A stretch of 64,000 bases of DNA, from contig NC_081410.1 in NCBI RefSeq assembly GCF_030272615.1, positions 222,881,415 through 222,945,414 of the forward strand. Reading direction: 5' to 3'. Shown here in pieces: positions 40,441 through 51,960 of this stretch. A program made the position numbers and the translations under genes. The notes beneath the pieces are model-generated. The model searched no databases. It was not told the DNA's origin and saw nothing but the letters and a program-made list of their open reading frames with translations. This DNA comes from Cryptomeria japonica (taxonomy: Eukaryota > Streptophyta > Pinopsida > Cupressales > Cupressaceae). Each line of letters starts with the position of its first letter. Within the stretch, counting starts at the first letter, position 1.

Positions 40441-41130
40441 CAATGTATTGGGTTAATTTGGTTAATTTAGTGGTTTTATTATCTTAAACCCTAATTCCTA
40501 ATTTTCCACCCAAAACACAATTGTGGTAGTCAGGTCGTAAGCTCATATACAGAAGGAAATCATCCTCAATGAGGTATGATGAGTAAGGATAGGTGACATA
40601 ATGGCAAGTGTGCTATCTCCTATTAACCACTATTGAGGAAGGGTTAATTCAAACCTATGAAGCCAAGTGGAGTTGATAACTGATACTTGTATCACTCAAA
40701 ACATGTCGGGTATATTTGTGCATAACCATCATAGTCAAAGTGCATATAAGTTCTCCAATCAAGGTCAACATCATAAACATGGTTTCAATGTATTGGGTTA
40801 ATTTGGTTAATTTAGTGGTTTTATTATCTTAAACCCTAATTCCTAATTTTCCACCCAAAACACAATTGTGGTAGTCAGGTCGTAAGCTCATATACAGAAG
40901 GAAATCATCCTCAATGAGGTATGATGAGTAAGGATAGGTGACATAATGGCAAGTGTGCTATATCCTATTAACCACTATTGAGGAAGGGTTAATTCAAACC
41001 TATGCAGCCAAGTGGAGTTGATAACTGATACTTGTATCACTCAAAACATGTCGGGTATATTTGTGCATAACCATCATAGTCAAAGTGCATATAAGTTCTC
41101 CAATCAAGGTCAACATCATAAACATGGTTA
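40441..41130. repeat. 345-bp direct tandem duplication
   Basis: Units 40441-40785 and 40786-41130, both starting CAATGTATTGGGTTAATTTG. By eye only about two substitutions are visible (CTATCTCC or CTATATCC, and TATGAAGCC or TATGCAGCC). Unit 1 starts inside the Gypsy-A 3' LTR and continues into its flank, so the duplication came after that insertion. TTTCAATG microhomology lies at the junction. Confidence 0.95.
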
Positions 41131-42349
41131 GTACATCATAATGTAATCATCTCATCATAAGCATAGTCAATCATTGGATCTAACATCTATAAACCATTGC
41201 AATGATGAGCATATAATATCCAAATGATCAAAATGATATAACTATATCAAGGATGCACCACATGGATGCCAATATAAAATAATGATCATATGCACAATCA
41301 AATATAACATGTAGAGTATCAATAATTGATTGAAATAATGATGATAAATGCAAATGCAAGGGGAATTACATATAGATCGACACTTTTGGCAGGTATATTG
41401 ATGCATTTAATAGGTACAAAATTTCTTTTGATTCACTTTACTATTCTTTTGAGCTTTATTTATGATTTTTTTTTTTTTTGTGTTTATGAGGAAAATTCAT
41501 CAATGTTAATAGACTGAGAGGTAACCACGAAACCTAAATCTATTAATAATCATCCAAACATAACTCAATAAAGGAATATGAAATGAAAATAAACAAAATG
41601 TAAACATAATCATAAGACAATCAAACCCATGTTGAATCCAATGTATCCAACCTCTATTGTCCTTCTCATGGTATTTGGCTCTTAGAGTTGCACTTTGGAA
41701 ATAACTGCAAAATAGTTAGCACAAGAATTATGAAGATCATGGTGGTCGAAAGAGGAGGATTTATGTTCAATTTATAGATACTAGAAGGTTTGATTCGATG
41801 GCTGAGATTGATTTGAAATCATAATTGATCAATGGTTGAGATTCTATGAGTTGGTGAGAGATAATTACTCATCCTGATTGAATCTGATTAAGAGAATAAC
41901 TCACTTAACTAACTAGTTGAGAGACATGATTGAGAGTAGAATTGAATTGTTAACTAATTTGATTGATTTGAAGACTGAATTGATTGAGCAATTAGAAAAA
42001 GTTGATTGAAGGTTGACTGTGAGTCAGTGGCACTTTGAATTTCCACATGTGATGTAGGAAATTTAGAATGAAATGCCATTTAACTTGCATTTGAGTTTTC
42101 AAAAATGGAAAATGAAATTGAAATTAGTTTGAGATAAATTGAATTTAAATTTGGAGGGAAATTTTATTTATTTGAAATAAAGGGGAAATTAGATTAAATA
42201 AATTTAAGAAAATTATTTAATTAAGAGGACATAATTAGATAATTCAATTAATTTAAAAAAATTATTTAATTATCGGAAGATAGAAATTAAATTTAAAAAA
42301 TGATGAAGATAATTTAATTAAAATAAATAATTGAGTAATTAAATAATAA
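41131..42349. other. Intergenic, AT-rich; nothing recognised
   Basis: No coding signal. 42100-42350 has AATTAAATAAATT-type runs similar to AT-rich LTR bodies elsewhere in the window. A T-run lies at about 41468-41479. Confidence 0.35.
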
Positions 42350-43325
42350 AATTGATAGGGGGAAAAATTGAGAAGGAGGTCCGGTTGCAGAGGAATGAAA
42401 GGGATGGCAATTTTGTCCCAGAAGGTATTGATAGGGGGGATGAAGTGGATTTTGTGTGTGAAGATGTTTTGGGCAATGGTGTTACTATTGATCTTTCTGA
42501 AGAAGTCTCGATTGATAGGTTGTTAATGAAAAACCTTATCATTATTTGTAGATTCATTGGTAAACAGAAAGATAGGGTTTCCATTAAAAAATTGATTATA
42601 GAACAATGGAGGACTAAACGCATCATTAAGCTTCTACCAAAGAACTTTTTCACTGTTATATTTGCGAATATGGAGAAGAACATAATCTTGGCTGGAGGGA
42701 ATTGGTTCATAGAAGAAGAATTGTTATATGTATAGTGTTGGACACCCAATTTTAATCCTCCGGATTGCTATCCCTATGAATATCTTATTTGGATCATATT
42801 ATATAATTTGCCCATTGAGTATTGGTCAAAGGAATGTTTGGAGAAGATTGACCAAACTTTGGGGACATTGTTGGATATTGATTGTGATTTAATTGATGAT
42901 GATTTGTATAAATTTGTGAGGATAAATGTTGTGGCGGTTAGGCGCATCCCAGAGGAAATCCTGCTCAAAGTATCAAACGAAATCTGCAAAAATTAAGACT
43001 GTCAAATGGTTTTGTTTGAAGTGCGGTCGTAGGGATCATAGGGATGTGGAGTGTAGGAAAGGTTTCGCTCAAAAAACTAGATGGACGCCAAAGAAGAATG
43101 ATTTTGGGAAGGACGCTGGCTATGTGAATGATCTTATTAATCATTCCAAAGTTGATCTCATGTGGATGGAAATGAATGTTGTTCTGGTCACAGAAAAAAA
43201 GACAGTTACTATCCCAAAAAATGGAAAAATGGATGGAGGAGTGTGCATAGTGATTGTCGAGGGCAAACAATGCCAATCCTGGTCTCCTTCAAAAAAGAAT
43301 GAGAAGAGGGACAATGATTTTTGAA
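42350..43325 (+). pseudogene. LINE ORF1 fragment (DUF4283 plus CCHC knuckle)
   Basis: ORF1 of plant L1-type LINEs is an RNA-binding protein. 42352-42735 begins after RGDEVDFVCEDVLG and reads FMEKN-like ANMEKNIILAGGNWFI. After an in-frame stop, WTPNFNPPDCYPYEYLIWI and YNLPIEYWSKECLEKI follow, the DUF4283 core (W..P.F.P, then LP..YW). 42808-42996 continues it to RRIPEEILLKV. A frameshift then leads to KWFCLKCGRRDHRDVECRK, a zf-CCHC_4-like motif (42926-43324). No ORF2 endonuclease or reverse transcriptase follows; gypsy sequence takes over near 43340. Confidence 0.8.
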
Positions 43326-43384
43326 ATAAGGGGGATTTGAAAGATATTAACCTAAATAGAGTGAGTGAATCAAGCTTAGCCTGC

Positions 43385-44829
43385 AGTGAGATTGTGCCTC
43401 ATGATGCAAGCAATGTTGTAGTAGGTGTTGTCCTAAGCCAAGAAGAAAGACCAGTAGCTTTCCATAGTGAGAAGCTAAGTGATGCAAAAAGAAAATACTC
43501 CTCGTATGACTTGGAATTATATGCTTTAGTGAAGGCTTTGAGGAAGTGGAGACACTATCTCCTTCCTATAGGAATTTGTAGTCTATACAAACAACCAAGC
43601 TTTGAGCTTTCTAAACTCACAAGACAAAGTCAGTCACAAACACATGAAGTGGGTGGAGTACATGCAAGCCTACACATTCACAGTTAAGCACAAAAAAGGG
43701 CAGTTAAACCAGGCTGCTAATGCATTGAGCAGAAGACTTTTGACAGTCCAAGAAATTCAGTTAAGGAGCATAGGTGGTGATAGTTTTAGAGACCTATACC
43801 CAAATGATGAAGACTTCTCAAATGCCTGCAAGGTCTGCAAAGAATACCAAAATCATTTTCATAGTGAGTATTCATATTTTACCTTTCAAGATGGATTATT
43901 GTTTAGAGGTGGACAACTTTGTGTGCCTAGAGGGTCAATGAGAGAAAATATCATACAAGAGAAGCATAATAGCAACCTTAGTGGTCATTTTGGAGTCAAC
44001 AAGACTCAAGAGTTGGCTCATAGGTATTACCATTGGCCTAGGATGATTCAAGATGTGAAACAGTATGTGGAAACTTGCATAGTTTGTCAAAAGTCCAAGG
44101 GAACTTCTTCAAATGTCGGTTTATACTAACCTCTTCCCATACCAAATAGACCTTGGGAGTGCATTAGTATGGACTTTGTAGTAGGTTTACCAAGTACAAA
44201 GTAAGGATTTGACAGCATTTATGTCATTGTGGACAAATTTAGTAAGATGGCTCACTTTGTACCTTGCAAGACTACTCATGATGCATGCCAAATAGCTCAT
44301 TTGTTCTTCAAGGAAGTAATAAGGATACATGGTTTACCCATGAGAATTGTTTCAGATAGAGACACAAAGTTCATGAGTCATTTTTGGAAAACACTTTGGA
44401 AAAAGCTTGGCACCAACCTATCTTTTGGATCATCCTACCATCCTCAAATAGATGGGCAGACCGAAGTGGTTAATAGGAGCTTAGGGAACTTATTGAGGTG
44501 CCTTACCAAAGAGTATGGTCAGACATGGGATCAAGTGCTATCACAAGTTGAGTATGCTTACAATGACACAACAAATAGAACCACCGGCAAGAGCCCTTTT
44601 GAGGTGGTCTATGGTGTTCACGGGTATATTGGATTTAAGGGACTTAGGTAATGTAGCAACAAGAAGTGGATATGCAAAAGATTTTTCTCAGTCAATGAAG
44701 GAGGTACATGAAACATTCAAGCAAGCATTGATGGAGAGCACAAGTAAGATCAAGCAAAAGGTTGATGAGAGAAGGAAGAACCTACAATTCCAAGAAGGAG
44801 ATCTTGTAATGGTGCACCTAAACAAATAA
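43385..44829 (+). pseudogene. pol: Gypsy-B RNase H and integrase
   Basis: RNase H end: DASNVVVGVVLSQEERPVAF, KRKYSSYDLELYALVKALRKW, then TNNQALSFLNSQDKVSHKHM and NQAANALSRR (to about 43735). Integrase: a zinc site with HNSNLSGHFG and CIVCQKSKG, then ISMDFVVGLP (first Asp, about 44168), IVSDRDTKF (second Asp, about 44347) and HPQIDGQTEVVNRSL (Glu, about 44460), a complete DDE set. Stops interrupt at 44128 and near 44203, and a frameshift lies near 44640. The C-terminal piece to 44829 contains FQEGDLVMVHLNK. Gypsy-type order (RNase H before integrase) is clear. Confidence 0.93.
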
Positions 44830-45049
44830 AGGCTACAAAAAAGAGTGCCTAACAAGTTGCAAATGAGAAGTTTGGGTCCATGTGCCATGCTAGCCAAGTA
44901 TGGAGAAAATGCATACTAGGTGGACCTACCTAGTGACATATGATTGTCACTGGTTTTCAACATAGCAGACTTAGTTGCTTACAAAGGACCAATTCAAGGT
45001 TCATATTGAAGTCACTCAAAGGTATCAGATGATGTAAATAACCTTCAAA

Positions 45050-45243
45050 TACCAGCAAGACCAAATCCAAAGGCTGAAAAGGTATGGAGTTCAAGGATCA
45101 CTAAGAAGACAAGACACCAAATCTATTGGGAGCACCTAATCAAGTGGTAGGGTATGGATGATGCTGAAGATACATGGGTGCTTGAGATAGAGTTTAAGAA
45201 GTTAGGCATTGATCAGAATCTGATCCCCAAGGAGGTGACTTAG
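45050..45243 (+). pseudogene. Chromodomain relic at the integrase C-terminus
   Basis: Reads KVWSSRITKKTRHQIYWEHLIKW, a stop, then GMDDAEDTWVLEIEFKKLG. This aligns with plant chromovirus integrase tails (ITKKTRxQxYxEYLVKWKG..EDATWxxE). In chromoviruses the domain targets insertion to modified chromatin. The stop in place of Lys-Gly and the change at the aromatic cage make this copy non-functional. Confidence 0.75.
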
Positions 45244-45263
45244 TTTTCTTTTGTTTGGGAGAA

Positions 45264-46898
45264 TGGTGCAGGAGCACCTAGGACTTAGGCTTATAGTCCT
45301 TTCACAATTTTGGCTTGCACTGACCTTAGCCAAGTCAAGTTCCTAATAAGGACTCCAAGAGGGTCCAAGGAGTGTGTGTGATGTTTTTTTTAGTCAAGTG
45401 TAGGCCTAGTTGAGTTGGTTTTCTTCCTAGGTTTGCACTTTGTGAGTAGGTGATAGTTTGAGTAGTTGAAATGGCCTTCTTGATGGTCAAAAGTGGCATA
45501 ACTTGGTGTGAGAATTAGAGAGGTTTAGAATGGTCTTAGGAATTCTTAAAAAGTCATCAGTAGTTACTTGTAATAGGTTGTTTAGGTTGGCAGAGCAAAA
45601 AGTAAAAAGTTGTAAAAGTTGTCATGACAACTTTTGTCCTAAAGGAGCTTAGCGGTGGAGTTAGGGATAGAAAAATGCCCTAGAATGCCTTCAAACATGG
45701 GGAAGACTATTTAAACCTCCTATTTCATGGTTACCAAGGTTGAAATTTTTTTTATTTTGTAAGATTAACAATCTGAAACTACTCAATTTCGGACTGTTAT
45801 CACAGTTTTGGTCTTATTTTGTAAAATGTGAATGATAATGGATTGAATCCATTGATCAAGTTATGGATTAAAGTTATTTTTTGTTTTTCAATTTCATTTT
45901 TTTCATTTCATTCTTTGTAGATAGGGTGTGTTAGTGTTTTCATTGTTTTGTTTCCAATCAGCCAGTTTTGGCTTGTAAATAGCAATTTCATTGAAAAATG
46001 GTTGCCCCATAGAATCCCTTCGTGCTACCATCACGACCATTTGGGACATGGAAGTAAAGTAATTGTAAAGTGTATATATGTAGGGAGGATTTTTGGAAGT
46101 GAATCCTGACATGGTTACCACCTTGTTCTAGGCAAGTCCAGGAGCAACCCAGCTAGAGAAGACAGGGTAAAATTTGAGCGCATAGTGCATAGGTGAACAC
46201 AAAACCATAGCCAAATCATTTGGAGAGGTCCATTAAGTCCATACAGACTTTCCATTGCAAGGAGAATCCTTGAAAATACTTTTATTTTCCCATTTCACTA
46301 GATTGATCAGTCACTACCAGTTAAGAGGCCTAGAAACCCTTGCAAACCCTTATTTTTGGGTTAGGGCATTGTACGGAAATTTGGGAAACCAAAACCACCA
46401 AAATGTCTTGGGGATATGTGAATTATTGAAGAAATATAAAACTCTTTGCAAGGTCTTTTGGATCGTTTTCCTCAAAACCCTTGAAAACCGGATTTTGGAG
46501 GGCTAATAGGGGCTCATTCCTTGTAGCCCTATTTCTAGGCAAAATGGTGAAATCAGTAGGAAAGATAATGAATGCAAACCACAAATGGACCCAAATGGAA
46601 TTAATTCCATGTTAAATACCACCTCCATGCCTCTACAATTACTCACAATGGTATGGGGGTGAATCTGACAAGTTGCTATCAAGATAGCACAATTGAGAAT
46701 TTGGAAGTCACTTGGTAATGGTTGGGTTCCTAGTTAAACACTTGTTGCAAACACCTTGAGCTTCGAAAGGAGAAACCCCTAGAAGAGATTGAGAAGGAAT
46801 TGGAAGTCTTGGAGCATAGATAGACCTGGGGAGGTTGGTGGAATTGAGCAACACCAACTAGGTGAAGTGTGAGCAAGCTAGGTTGACCCCATCATGGG
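45264..46898 (+). repeat. Probable Gypsy-B 3' LTR
   Basis: Noncoding sequence starting TGGTGCAGGAGCACCTAGG right after the pol end and a GGGAGAA purine tract. No second copy is available in the window to set the right end, which I place where Copia-C LTR homology begins. Short frames inside are not genes. Confidence 0.5.
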
Positions 46899-47437
46899 TG
46901 GTCCTTAACTGAATCTGTTCTTAACAAGACATTATTGTAAAATCTTTTAACAAGGCTTGGATCTTAACAGGGCGAACTTCAGAAGAGTTCAAAATACTTG
47001 TGGGTATTCATCCCCACTGTGGTTTTTCCCATTTGGGTTTCCACATGAAAAATCATTGTGTCAAATGGTGAATGATTTTGTGGATGTGTTTTTGATATGA
47101 TTGATTTGAATGACTGGTAGATTTGCATAGATATATTTGAATGACCAAAAATGATCTGAAACATGTTTTTATTGATATTAGTGAAGTGGTTTAAGGATTT
47201 GTCAAATGATATTTAAGTTTCAAGATCTATTGCATTATGTCACTGAGTATTAGGTCTACCGGTAAAGTTTGACAGTACAGTTACAGTTTTTGCTACAGTG
47301 ACTAAACTGGTTAGTTTAGTGATTGGATTTTGAGTTGAAAGTTTGTTTGGTGAAAGTTTAGTTTATTTTCTATCTATTTATTCACCCCCTTCCCTCTCAG
47401 TAGTTGACTAGATCCTTATAGTTTCATCATATTATCA
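46899..47437 (+). repeat. Copia-C 5' LTR, only the 3' 539 bp
   Basis: Corresponds to 52784-53320 of the 3' LTR. The first roughly 820 bp are absent and Gypsy-B LTR-like sequence abuts. Ends ..CATATTATCA, followed by the primer site ATTGGTATCAAAGC. Carries both copia modules (about 47020-47045 and 47380-47401). Confidence 0.88.
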
Positions 47438-47452
47438 ATTGGTATCAAAGCA
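47438..47452 (+). promoter_or_regulatory. Primer-binding site of Copia-C
   Basis: ATTGGTATCAAAGC directly after the LTR end, close to the initiator tRNA-Met complement. Confidence 0.8.
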
Positions 47453-47507
47453 ATCTAGGTCCTCTTGAGTTTAAGCCTAGTAGCTTGAGGAAAAGATCTA
47501 GGAGAAA

Positions 47508-48494
47508 ATGATGAAGAAAGAAGGTTCAAAGTTCAATAGAGAAAACTACAAAATTTGGAGTGATAGGATGAAGATCTATATCAAGATATTAGGAATTCAA
47601 TATTGGGAATATATTGTTACTAAATATAACTTGCCTAGTGGGATTCTAATAGATGATCAAAAGAAGGAGCAATAGGAGAACAATCAAGCATTGGAGGCCA
47701 TCATCAGTTCCTTGTCCGATTCTATATATGTTGATGTTCATGGATTGGAGACTGCATATGAATTTTGGAAGAAACTGGAAGAAATCTATAGCGGTGATGA
47801 ACTTGTTAAGATTGCCAAGGAAGAGAGTCTAAGAGGAAATTTTGATGATATGCAAATGGCCGAAGGAGAAAAAATTCAACAGTATGGTCAAAGGATCAAG
47901 GAGATAGTCGGAGAAATTAAAAGTGTTGGAGGTATAGTGGAGTATGCCACTGTGGTTAGCAAGGTGTTAAGAACCCTTCTACTGGTCTATGCTATCCGAG
48001 TTGCGGCCATTCAGGAACTCAAATCTATTGATAAGACAAAGGTAACTCTTGACTCTATCATTGGTAAATTAACTACATTTGAATTAAATGGTTTTGATGG
48101 AAGTATTCAGAGATCAAAATCTACATTTAAAGCTTCAGTTTCAACCCCAGCGGTAAGGAAAAGTAGAGAACTAAATTATAGTCATGAGTCTAGATCTAGT
48201 AGAGAGGTAGATGGTGAAGATAGTCTGATTGAGCTTGAAGCATTGTTGGCCAAGCAGTTACCCAGAGGTACCAGTAAGTATAGAGGTAAATTACCACTGA
48301 AGTGGTTTGCATGTAACCGGATTGGACATATTGTTGCTAACTATCCAAATGGAGATAATGAGGAAAAATGTAAAAAGTATAGGAAGTATAAAGGCAAAGG
48401 TAAAAGAAATTGTCTCATTGCAGTGGATGGAGGAATTCCAAATGAAGAATCTAAGGAAGATGCAAATGAGGACATTGTCTTTGTTTTCTATTAA
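47508..48494 (+). pseudogene. gag: Copia-C gag
   Basis: The start ATG at 47508 gives MMKKEGSKFNRENYKIWSDR, the usual copia gag opening (F.G.NY..W). One in-frame TAG lies near 47672; from 47691 the frame is clean for 267 codons. It contains the UBN2-type segment (AYEFWKKLEEIYSGDE, then GEKIQQYGQRIKEI). The zinc knuckle is damaged: LKWFACNRIGHIVANYPN has Trp and Tyr where the first and last Cys should be, so only two of the four zinc ligands remain. Unlike Copia-A and Copia-B there is no coiled coil and only one knuckle. Confidence 0.88.
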
Positions 48495-49790
48495 ACAAGA
48501 GATATCAGATCAGAAGGCATTGGTCTCTCACATGGATAGTTCAGATGAATGGATTATAGATAGTGGTTGTTCACACCACATGACCGGTGACCGTAGTAAG
48601 TTTCTTACTTTGAACGAATTTGATGGGGGTGCTGTCAGATTTGGGAATGAATCACCCTGCATGGTGAAAGGGAAAGGATCCATCTCCTTGAATGGTAAAA
48701 GTAGTGCAGATGATGTCTATTGGGTTGAAGGACTGAAACACAATATTTTGAGTGTTGTTAAACTCAATGACAAAGGTTACCCATTGGAATTCAAGAATAG
48801 AGTGTACAAGATCTTTGGAAGCAAAGGTGAACTGATTGCAACCGGCAAACAGGCTAGAGGTAACTTGTTTCATTTAAACTCTAAAGTCAACAGTTGTTTA
48901 ATTGCTAAAGTAGAAGATAGTTGGCTTTAGCATTAGAGATTTTGTCATGTGAATTTTGATAACATTGTAAGAGTCAGCAAGTCCAAATCAGTAAGAGGTT
49001 TTCCATAGTTGGACAAACCGGTGAATGCTTTGTGCAAGGAATGTCAATTAGGGAAAATGATATCCTCAACCTTCAAGAGCAAATCTTTCTCAACTGAACA
49101 TTTGCTAGATTTGGTTCATGCCAACCTATGTGGACCAATGAGGACTAGGAGTATTCAAGATGATCGGTACTTCATGATATTTATCGATGATTGCTCAAGG
49201 ATGATGTGGGTCACATTCTTGAAAGATAAGACAGAAGCATTTAGCAAGTTTAAGGCATTCAGAGCCTTGGTTGAAAATGAAAGTGGAAGAAATCTTAAGT
49301 GCTTAAGAACTGATCAAGTTGGTGAATTTACTTCAGAGGAATTCACCAGATACTGTGAAGATAATGGAATCAAGAGGCAACTATCTGTACCAAGGACACC
49401 ATAGCAGAATGGTATTGCATAAAGGAACAACCAGTCAGTAGTTGAAGCTACTAGGACTATGCTAATTCAAGTAGGTGTAGATAAGACATTCTGAAGAGAA
49501 GTTGTCAGTACAAATGTTTATACAATGAACTGGATACTGGTTAAAAGAGGTAAGGACAAAACACCCTATGAGTACTTGTATGGTAGATCACCAAATGTCA
49601 ATTACTTCAAAAATTTTGGTACCATATTTTTTATCAAAAGAAGTGACTATATTGGTAAGTTTGATGCCAAAAGTGATGAAGGCATATATCTTGGTTACTG
49701 CACCAAGAGAAAAGCTTACAAGTGTTACAACAACTAGACTAAGAAGATCATTGAAAGTGTAAATGTCTGAGTAGATGGGTTTCCTAAAAG
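48495..49790 (+). pseudogene. pol: Copia-C protease and integrase
   Basis: Protease: WIIDSGCSHHMTGDRSKFL with the catalytic DSG at about 48555, in the frame 48307-48930. Integrase: a zinc region with CHVNFDN and CKECQLGKM (about 48945-49055), then the core with FMIFIDDCSRMMWVTFL and LRTDQVGEFTSEEF (about 49320). In the latter the usual D-Q-G-G-E-F reads DQVGEF. QNGIA follows the stop near 49404, then EYLYGRSPNVNYFKNFG. Several stops are present (about 48930, 49006, 49404, 49737). Confidence 0.88.
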
Positions 49791-50139
49791 TTGAGGTGAA
49801 ACCACCAACGAGAAGGAAGAAGAAGAACCTTACACACTATTTTTGAAACCGGAACTGGTGAAACCAAAAGTTGGTGAACTGAGCAGAGAAGTCTAGGTTC
49901 AACCGGAACAGGAAGGTCCAGCAAAAGATGAAGAAAGTGAAGAAGAAGAAGAACCTGAAAACCAAGATTATGTTATTCCAAGGTATGTTAGACTCAATCA
50001 TAACCTCGATCAGATTATTGGAGACATGAATGCAGGTGTGTTAACTAGGAGAGGGATAAGAGAGAACTCTTGTATGATCTCCACCATTGAGCCTAGAATA
50101 GAAAAAGAAGCCTTTGGAGATGAACACTAGATCAAGGCA

Positions 50140-50990
50140 ATGGAAGAAGAACTTGAACAGATAGAGAAGAACAATACATGATCACTGGTACCCAGAATGA
50201 AGAACAATGTAATAGGTACAAAATGGGTATTCAGAAATAAACTGAATGAAGATGGAGTAGTGGTCAGGAATAAAGCTAGATTGGTATGCAAAAGATATGC
50301 ACAAGAAGAAGGTGAAGATTATGGTGAGACATTTGCACCAGTAGCAACATTGGAAGGAGTAAGGACTCTACTTGCATTTGCAGCATGTAGAGGATTCAAA
50401 GTATATCAGATGGATGTGAAATCAGCATTCCCAAATGGAATATTGGAAGAGGAAGTCTACATCTAACAACCAGATGGTTATGCTTTAACTCTAGAAAAGG
50501 ATATGGTGTGCAAACTACATAAGGAATTATATGGATTGAAGCAAGCACCAAGAGAATGGTATGAAAGATTGTACTCTCACTTAGTGAAGATAGGTTTTCA
50601 AAGAACTAGTGAAGACAGTAACATATATCTCAAGACAGAAGGAGATAAGATACTGGTAAGTGAGGTATTTGTGGATGATATCATTTTTGGAGGAAATGAT
50701 GATATGTATCATGACTTTGCTAATGAAATGAAGAGTGAATTTGAGATGTCATTGGTAGGTGAGATAAAAAAAAATCATAGGTTTGCAAATCCAACAGATG
50801 AAGGAAGGTGTTTTTATCACACAATCCATGTATGTGAAAGAAGTGTTGAAAACTTTTGGAGTGGGAGACTGTAAACCAGTTGGAATACCAATGGTTATAG
50901 ACTGTAAATTGTCTAAGGAAGATGATTCTGCATCTGTTGATGAAAAGGAGTATAGGTCCATGACAGGTAAACTACATTATGTTGTCCACA
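50140..50990 (+). pseudogene. pol: Copia-C reverse transcriptase
   Basis: [38 protein letters not shown] and FKVYQMDVKSAFPNGILEEE are RT blocks up to a stop at 50464. [20 protein letters not shown] follows, then VFVDDIIFGG near 50670, where the catalytic YVDD has become FVDD with both Asp retained. A frameshift near 50770 moves the reading to IQQMKEGVFITQSMYVKEVL. Confidence 0.9.
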
Positions 50991-51600
50991 GCAGACGACA
51001 TTGCTCATGCAGTAGGATTGGTTGCCAGACTTCAGAAAAGTCTGAAGGAGACACACATGGTTGCAACCAAAAGAATTTTCAGATATCTGAAAGGCACAAT
51101 TGATTATGGATTATGGTATCCATATATAAGAGACTTTGATTTAAAAGTCTATACAGATGTAGATTGGGTAGGCAATGTTGATGATAGGAAGAGTACAACC
51201 AAAGGAGCATATTTTATTGGAGGCAGACTAGTGGCTTGGATCAGCAAGAAACATAGTTGTATCTCTCAATCAACTACAGAAGCTGAATATGTTGCAGCTT
51301 ACATGAGTTGTACCCAATCAATTTGGATGAAACACATTTTGGAAGGTTTCAAGTTGAAGATATCATAACCAGTAAGAATTTTCTATGATAACACAAATGC
51401 TATAAATATTTCTAAGAACCTAGTGTTGCATGCTAGAACAAATCATATTGAGCTGAAGTATCATTTCCTGAGAGAGAAAGTGCAAAGTAAAGATTTTTCA
51501 CCGGAGCATGTATCTACTAAAGAACAGCTAGTAGATATCTTTACTAAACCTCTACCTAAGACTACATTTGAGTAACTTAGAGGTAAGTTAGGGGTTGTAC
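50979..51600 (+). pseudogene. pol: Copia-C RNase H and pol C-terminus
   Basis: MLSTADDIAHAVGLVARLQ leads to VYTDVDWVGNVDDRKSTTKG (catalytic Asp), SQSTTEAEYVAAY (catalytic Glu), then after a stop at 51368 VRIFYDNTNAINISKN, HIELKYHFLREKV and DIFTKPLPK. Ends near 51620. Confidence 0.9.
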
Positions 51601-51619
51601 CCCTACATGAAGTCAATTA

Positions 51620-51960
51620 AGAAGATGTGGAAGACATCAATCTTAGAGCTTATTGAAAATCTTGAAGAAGGATTGGTGTAGAGTGGAGCTACTCCATAGG
51701 GGGAGAAACTAGTTGTAGATCGGTGAAGCATGAAACTATATGGTTTACCTTCACTTTGGAATTGTTGTCAAAGGGGGAGAAGAAGTGTATATGATTGATA
51801 GCCAATTACCAGCTAAAGACATGAAGATACAGTTGAAGGAGAGTATATGGAAAAAATGTAAACCAAGATTCCTATACATGTATATATGTTTTACTCTCAA
51901 TCATCATAATCAATGGGTATTGATATTTGTATTGTCATCAATACCAAAGGGGGAGAATAT
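51620..51960 (+). other. Copia-C 3' noncoding region and polypurine tract
   Basis: The tract ACCAAAGGGGGAGAATAT lies at 51943-51960, directly before the LTR. Similar GGGGGAGA tracts occur at about 51700 and 51773, a feature shared with Copia-A and Copia-B. Confidence 0.7.

Larger units (their letters stand above)
27362..40517 (+). mobile_element. Non-autonomous Ty3/gypsy element (Gypsy-A) with nested insertions
   Basis: 5' LTR (27362-29507), gag (30103-31634), a protease-like region to about 32880, purine tract (33784-33796) and 3' LTR (33800-40517). No reverse transcriptase, RNase H or integrase is present, so it relied on another element. Three LTR insertions interrupt its LTRs: 27819-28931, 34017-35381 and 35713-39877. 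The expected 5-bp target duplication is not visible at the outer ends, so the limits are set by LTR-LTR homology. Confidence 0.8.
33800..40517 (+). repeat. Gypsy-A 3' LTR, split by two insertions
   Basis: LTR pieces are 33800-34016, 35382-35712 and 39878-40517, ending CACCCAAAACA as the 5' LTR does. The insertions are 34017-35381 and 35713-39877. The last 77 bases also lie inside the 345-bp tandem duplication that begins at 40441. Confidence 0.82.
43340..46898 (+). mobile_element. Gypsy-B, 3' half of a chromovirus-type Ty3/gypsy element
   Basis: Starts inside the RNase H region, has a long integrase, then a decayed chromodomain and a probable 3' LTR. Gag, protease and most of reverse transcriptase are absent on the left, where LINE sequence abuts. 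On the right the truncated LTR of Copia-C begins. Confidence 0.8.
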
